Assembly: GCA_963726085.1 (NCBI GenBank)
Contig: CAVSAR010000001.1
Span: forward strand, 124,001 to 188,000
Direction of reading: 5' to 3'
From: ZC4RG30 sp963726085
GTDB lineage: Bacteria; Pseudomonadota; Gammaproteobacteria; Steroidobacterales; Steroidobacteraceae
Length of the DNA: 64,000 bases
The position numbers were made by a program, and so were the translations under genes. A model generated the notes under the pieces. That model was given only the letters and a program-made list of their open reading frames with translations, did not search any database and had not been told where the DNA came from. Positions 62,752 to 64,000 of the stretch are shown one piece after another (position 1 is the stretch's first letter; the number at the start of each line of letters is the position of its first letter).

Positions 62752-63286
62752 GCCGGAAGGCCATCAAGGCCGTGAATATCGCGATGTAAATGAGCGGCTC
62801 GCGAATGTCCTTCTTGACCTGCCAGTAGAAGTGCCACAGGCCCAGCGCCGCTATTACATAGACCAGACGATGCAGCTTCTGCCAGCGGCGACCCAGGCGC
62901 CGCATCATCGCGTTGGTGGACGTGACGGCAAGCGGAATCAACAGCAGCAGCGCGGCCATCCCCACCAGGATGTAGGGTCGCTTGACGATTTCCGAGCCAA
63001 CGTTGCGAAAATCCAGCCCCTGGTCCAGCCACGCGTAGGCGGTGAAGTGCAGCACGGCGTAGGTGAACGCGAACAGGCCCAGCATTCGTCGAATGCGCAG
63101 CAGGTCCGGTCGCTGCAGGATCTTGCGCGCCGGCGTTACCGTCAGGGTAATCAACAGCAGGTTCAACGCAGTCTTGCCCAGCGCATGCAGAATGCCGCGC
63201 ACCGGATCGACCCCGAAATGCAGGGGACCCATGCCGAACGCGCCCAGCGTGATGCACACGGCCGGCAGCGCACAGGCCGCGAACAC
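62708..63286 (-). CDS. msrQ: MsrQ (YedZ) haem-binding membrane subunit
   Basis: Quinol-coupled cytochrome b-like protein that supplies electrons to MsrP. Six hydrophobic segments are visible. His ligands lie in GILHALGKTALNLLLITL, VLHFTAYAWLD, WQKLHRLVYVIAALGLWHF. The end IAIFTALMAFRLIGK is typical. The first canonical start is GTG 63286, but in-frame residues upstream (TYRFVVKPL) look like the natural cytoplasmic lead to helix 1; only a CTG near 63323 is available there. The gap to the msrP stop is at most 38 nt. It overlaps kynA at the 3' end. Confidence 0.9.
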   Translation of the reverse strand: MFAACALPAVCITLGAFGMGPLHFGVDPVRGILHALGKTALNLLLITLTVTPARKILQRPDLLRIRRMLGLFAFTYAVLHFTAYAWLDQGLDFRNVGSEIVKRPYILVGMAALLLLIPLAVTSTNAMMRRLGRRWQKLHRLVYVIAALGLWHFYWQVKKDIREPLIYIAIFTALMAFRLIGKSWPARARERT

Positions 63287-63324
63287 CAGCGGCTTGACGA
63301 CGAAACGGTAGGTCTGGGTCGTGT

Positions 63325-64000
63325 TCAGAAATTGCGACGCAGGTCCATGCCGCTGTACAGCGACGCCACTTGGCTGGCATAGCCGTTAAAGGGCAGCGTG
63401 GGCACGCGCTTGGCAAACAAGGATCCGCCACCCAGGCGTCGCTCGGTGGCCTGGCTCCAGCGCGGATGATCAACTGCCGGATTGACGTTGGCGTAGAAGC
63501 CATATTCATTGGCCGCCGCGACCTGCCAGCTGTTGACCGGCTGTCGCTCGGTGAAGCGGATGCGCACGATGGCCTTGATGCCCTTGAACCCGTATTTCCA
63601 TGGCACCACCAGGCGCATTGGCGCGCCGCTCTGGTTTGGCAGCACTTGCCCATAGAGGCCTACGGCCATCAACGCCAGCGGGTGCATTGCTTCGTCGATG
63701 CGCAGGCCCTCGACATAGGGCCAATCCAGCACCGGCTCGCGCTGTCCGGGCATCTGCTTGGGGTCCTTGAGCGTCGTGAACTCGACGAACTTGGCCTTGG
63801 ACGTGGGTTTGAACCGCTTGAGCAGGTCAGCAAGCGGAAAACCGGTCCAGGGGATGACCAGCGACCAGGCCTCGACGCAGCGCAGGCGATATACCCGCTC
63901 TTCCAGGGCATGGGGCTTGAGTATGTCCTCGATGGAGAAAGTGCCCTTCACTTCGGCTTCGCCGTCGACAGTGACGCTCCAGGGCCGCGCCTTGAAATTG
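63325..64000 (-). CDS. msrP: MsrP (YedY) molybdopterin methionine-sulfoxide reductase catalytic subunit, cut by window end
   Basis: C-terminal ~224 residues of the periplasmic molybdoenzyme that repairs oxidised methionine. The frame is open through base 64000, so the start (with the expected Tat signal) is outside; the frame-internal GTG at 63951 is not the real start. Mo-cofactor residues appear in YRLRCVEAWSLVIPWTGFPL (Cys ligand). Also typical are LYGQVLPNQSGAPMRLVVPW and KYGFKGIKAIVRIRFTERQP, then EYGFYANVNPAVDHPRWSQ. It is directly upstream of msrQ, the usual operon. Confidence 0.92.
   Translation of the reverse strand, partial: NFKARPWSVTVDGEAEVKGTFSIEDILKPHALEERVYRLRCVEAWSLVIPWTGFPLADLLKRFKPTSKAKFVEFTTLKDPKQMPGQREPVLDWPYVEGLRIDEAMHPLALMAVGLYGQVLPNQSGAPMRLVVPWKYGFKGIKAIVRIRFTERQPVNSWQVAAANEYGFYANVNPAVDHPRWSQATERRLGGGSLFAKRVPTLPFNGYASQVASLYSGMDLRRNF

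Noticed and set aside
1..64000. CRISPR array, toxin-antitoxin pair or prophage
   Set aside because: I looked for regularly spaced short repeats, small overlapping toxin/antitoxin-like genes and phage structural genes and saw none; the only regular repeats are the Ig-coding units.

Overview
This window looks like chromosomal DNA of a high-GC gammaproteobacterium, probably from the Xanthomonadales/Nevskiales/Steroidobacter neighbourhood. This is inferred from gene order (ruvCAB-ybgC-tolQRAB-pal-cpoB-queE-queC-tRNA-Lys), a fused ThrA, and sucA-sucB-lpd. No 16S gene or other species marker is present. Scattered single-base indels in conserved genes suggest draft or metagenome-derived sequence.

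Layout. 1-6060: a DUF5658 membrane protein cut by the window edge, then the 2-oxoglutarate dehydrogenase operon sucA-sucB-lpdA (lpdA has one frameshift). 6067-8044: convergent relA (one frameshift). 8094-16839: a tightly coupled block for Holliday junction repair (ruvCAB), the Tol-Pal envelope machine (ybgC, tolQRAB, pal, cpoB) and queuosine precursor synthesis (queE, queC). 16888-16963: tRNA-Lys(UUU). 16925-30923: a probable integrated element. A diverged copy of the tRNA 3' end lies at 30877-30923. Between the two copies sit a 2923-residue secreted mosaic protein, an MFS transporter overlapping a beta-propeller-like protein, a polytopic membrane protein and a possible IS66 scrap. No integrase is visible.

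30991-37394: envelope and secreted proteins (coiled-coil protein, PF04185 phosphoesterase, DUF4382 lipoprotein, glycine-zipper protein, outer-membrane channel-like protein). 37409-48594: an aromatic catabolic cluster matching the protocatechuate 4,5-cleavage route and 5-carboxyvanillate decarboxylation. It holds ligI (PDC lactonase), ligC (CHMS dehydrogenase), ligJ (4-oxalomesaconate hydratase), ligK (CHA aldolase), ligW (5-carboxyvanillate decarboxylase), two aldehyde dehydrogenases and an aldo/keto reductase. Ring-cleavage ligAB is not in the window. A four-gene operon of exported proteins (Tat-exported EthD-like, an unknown, DUF6152-like, another unknown) sits inside this cluster and is the best candidate for an undescribed functional unit. 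Between 39.96 and 42.75 kb roughly twenty single-base indels break ligC, the reductase and ligJ. Undoing them restores full-length proteins, so this patch looks like poor sequence rather than gene decay.

48611-54842, minus strand: uppP, a subtilisin-like protease with a possible GlyGly-CTERM tail, eda, a membrane-bound glycerophosphodiester phosphodiesterase, and a MocA-like nucleotidyltransferase (one frameshift). 54940-60305: thrA-thrB-thrC and a NERD membrane protein, preceded by a hairpin plus T-run that could be an attenuator. 60323-64000: tatD, a YgjP-type metallopeptidase, kynA, and convergent msrP-msrQ, with msrP cut by the window end.
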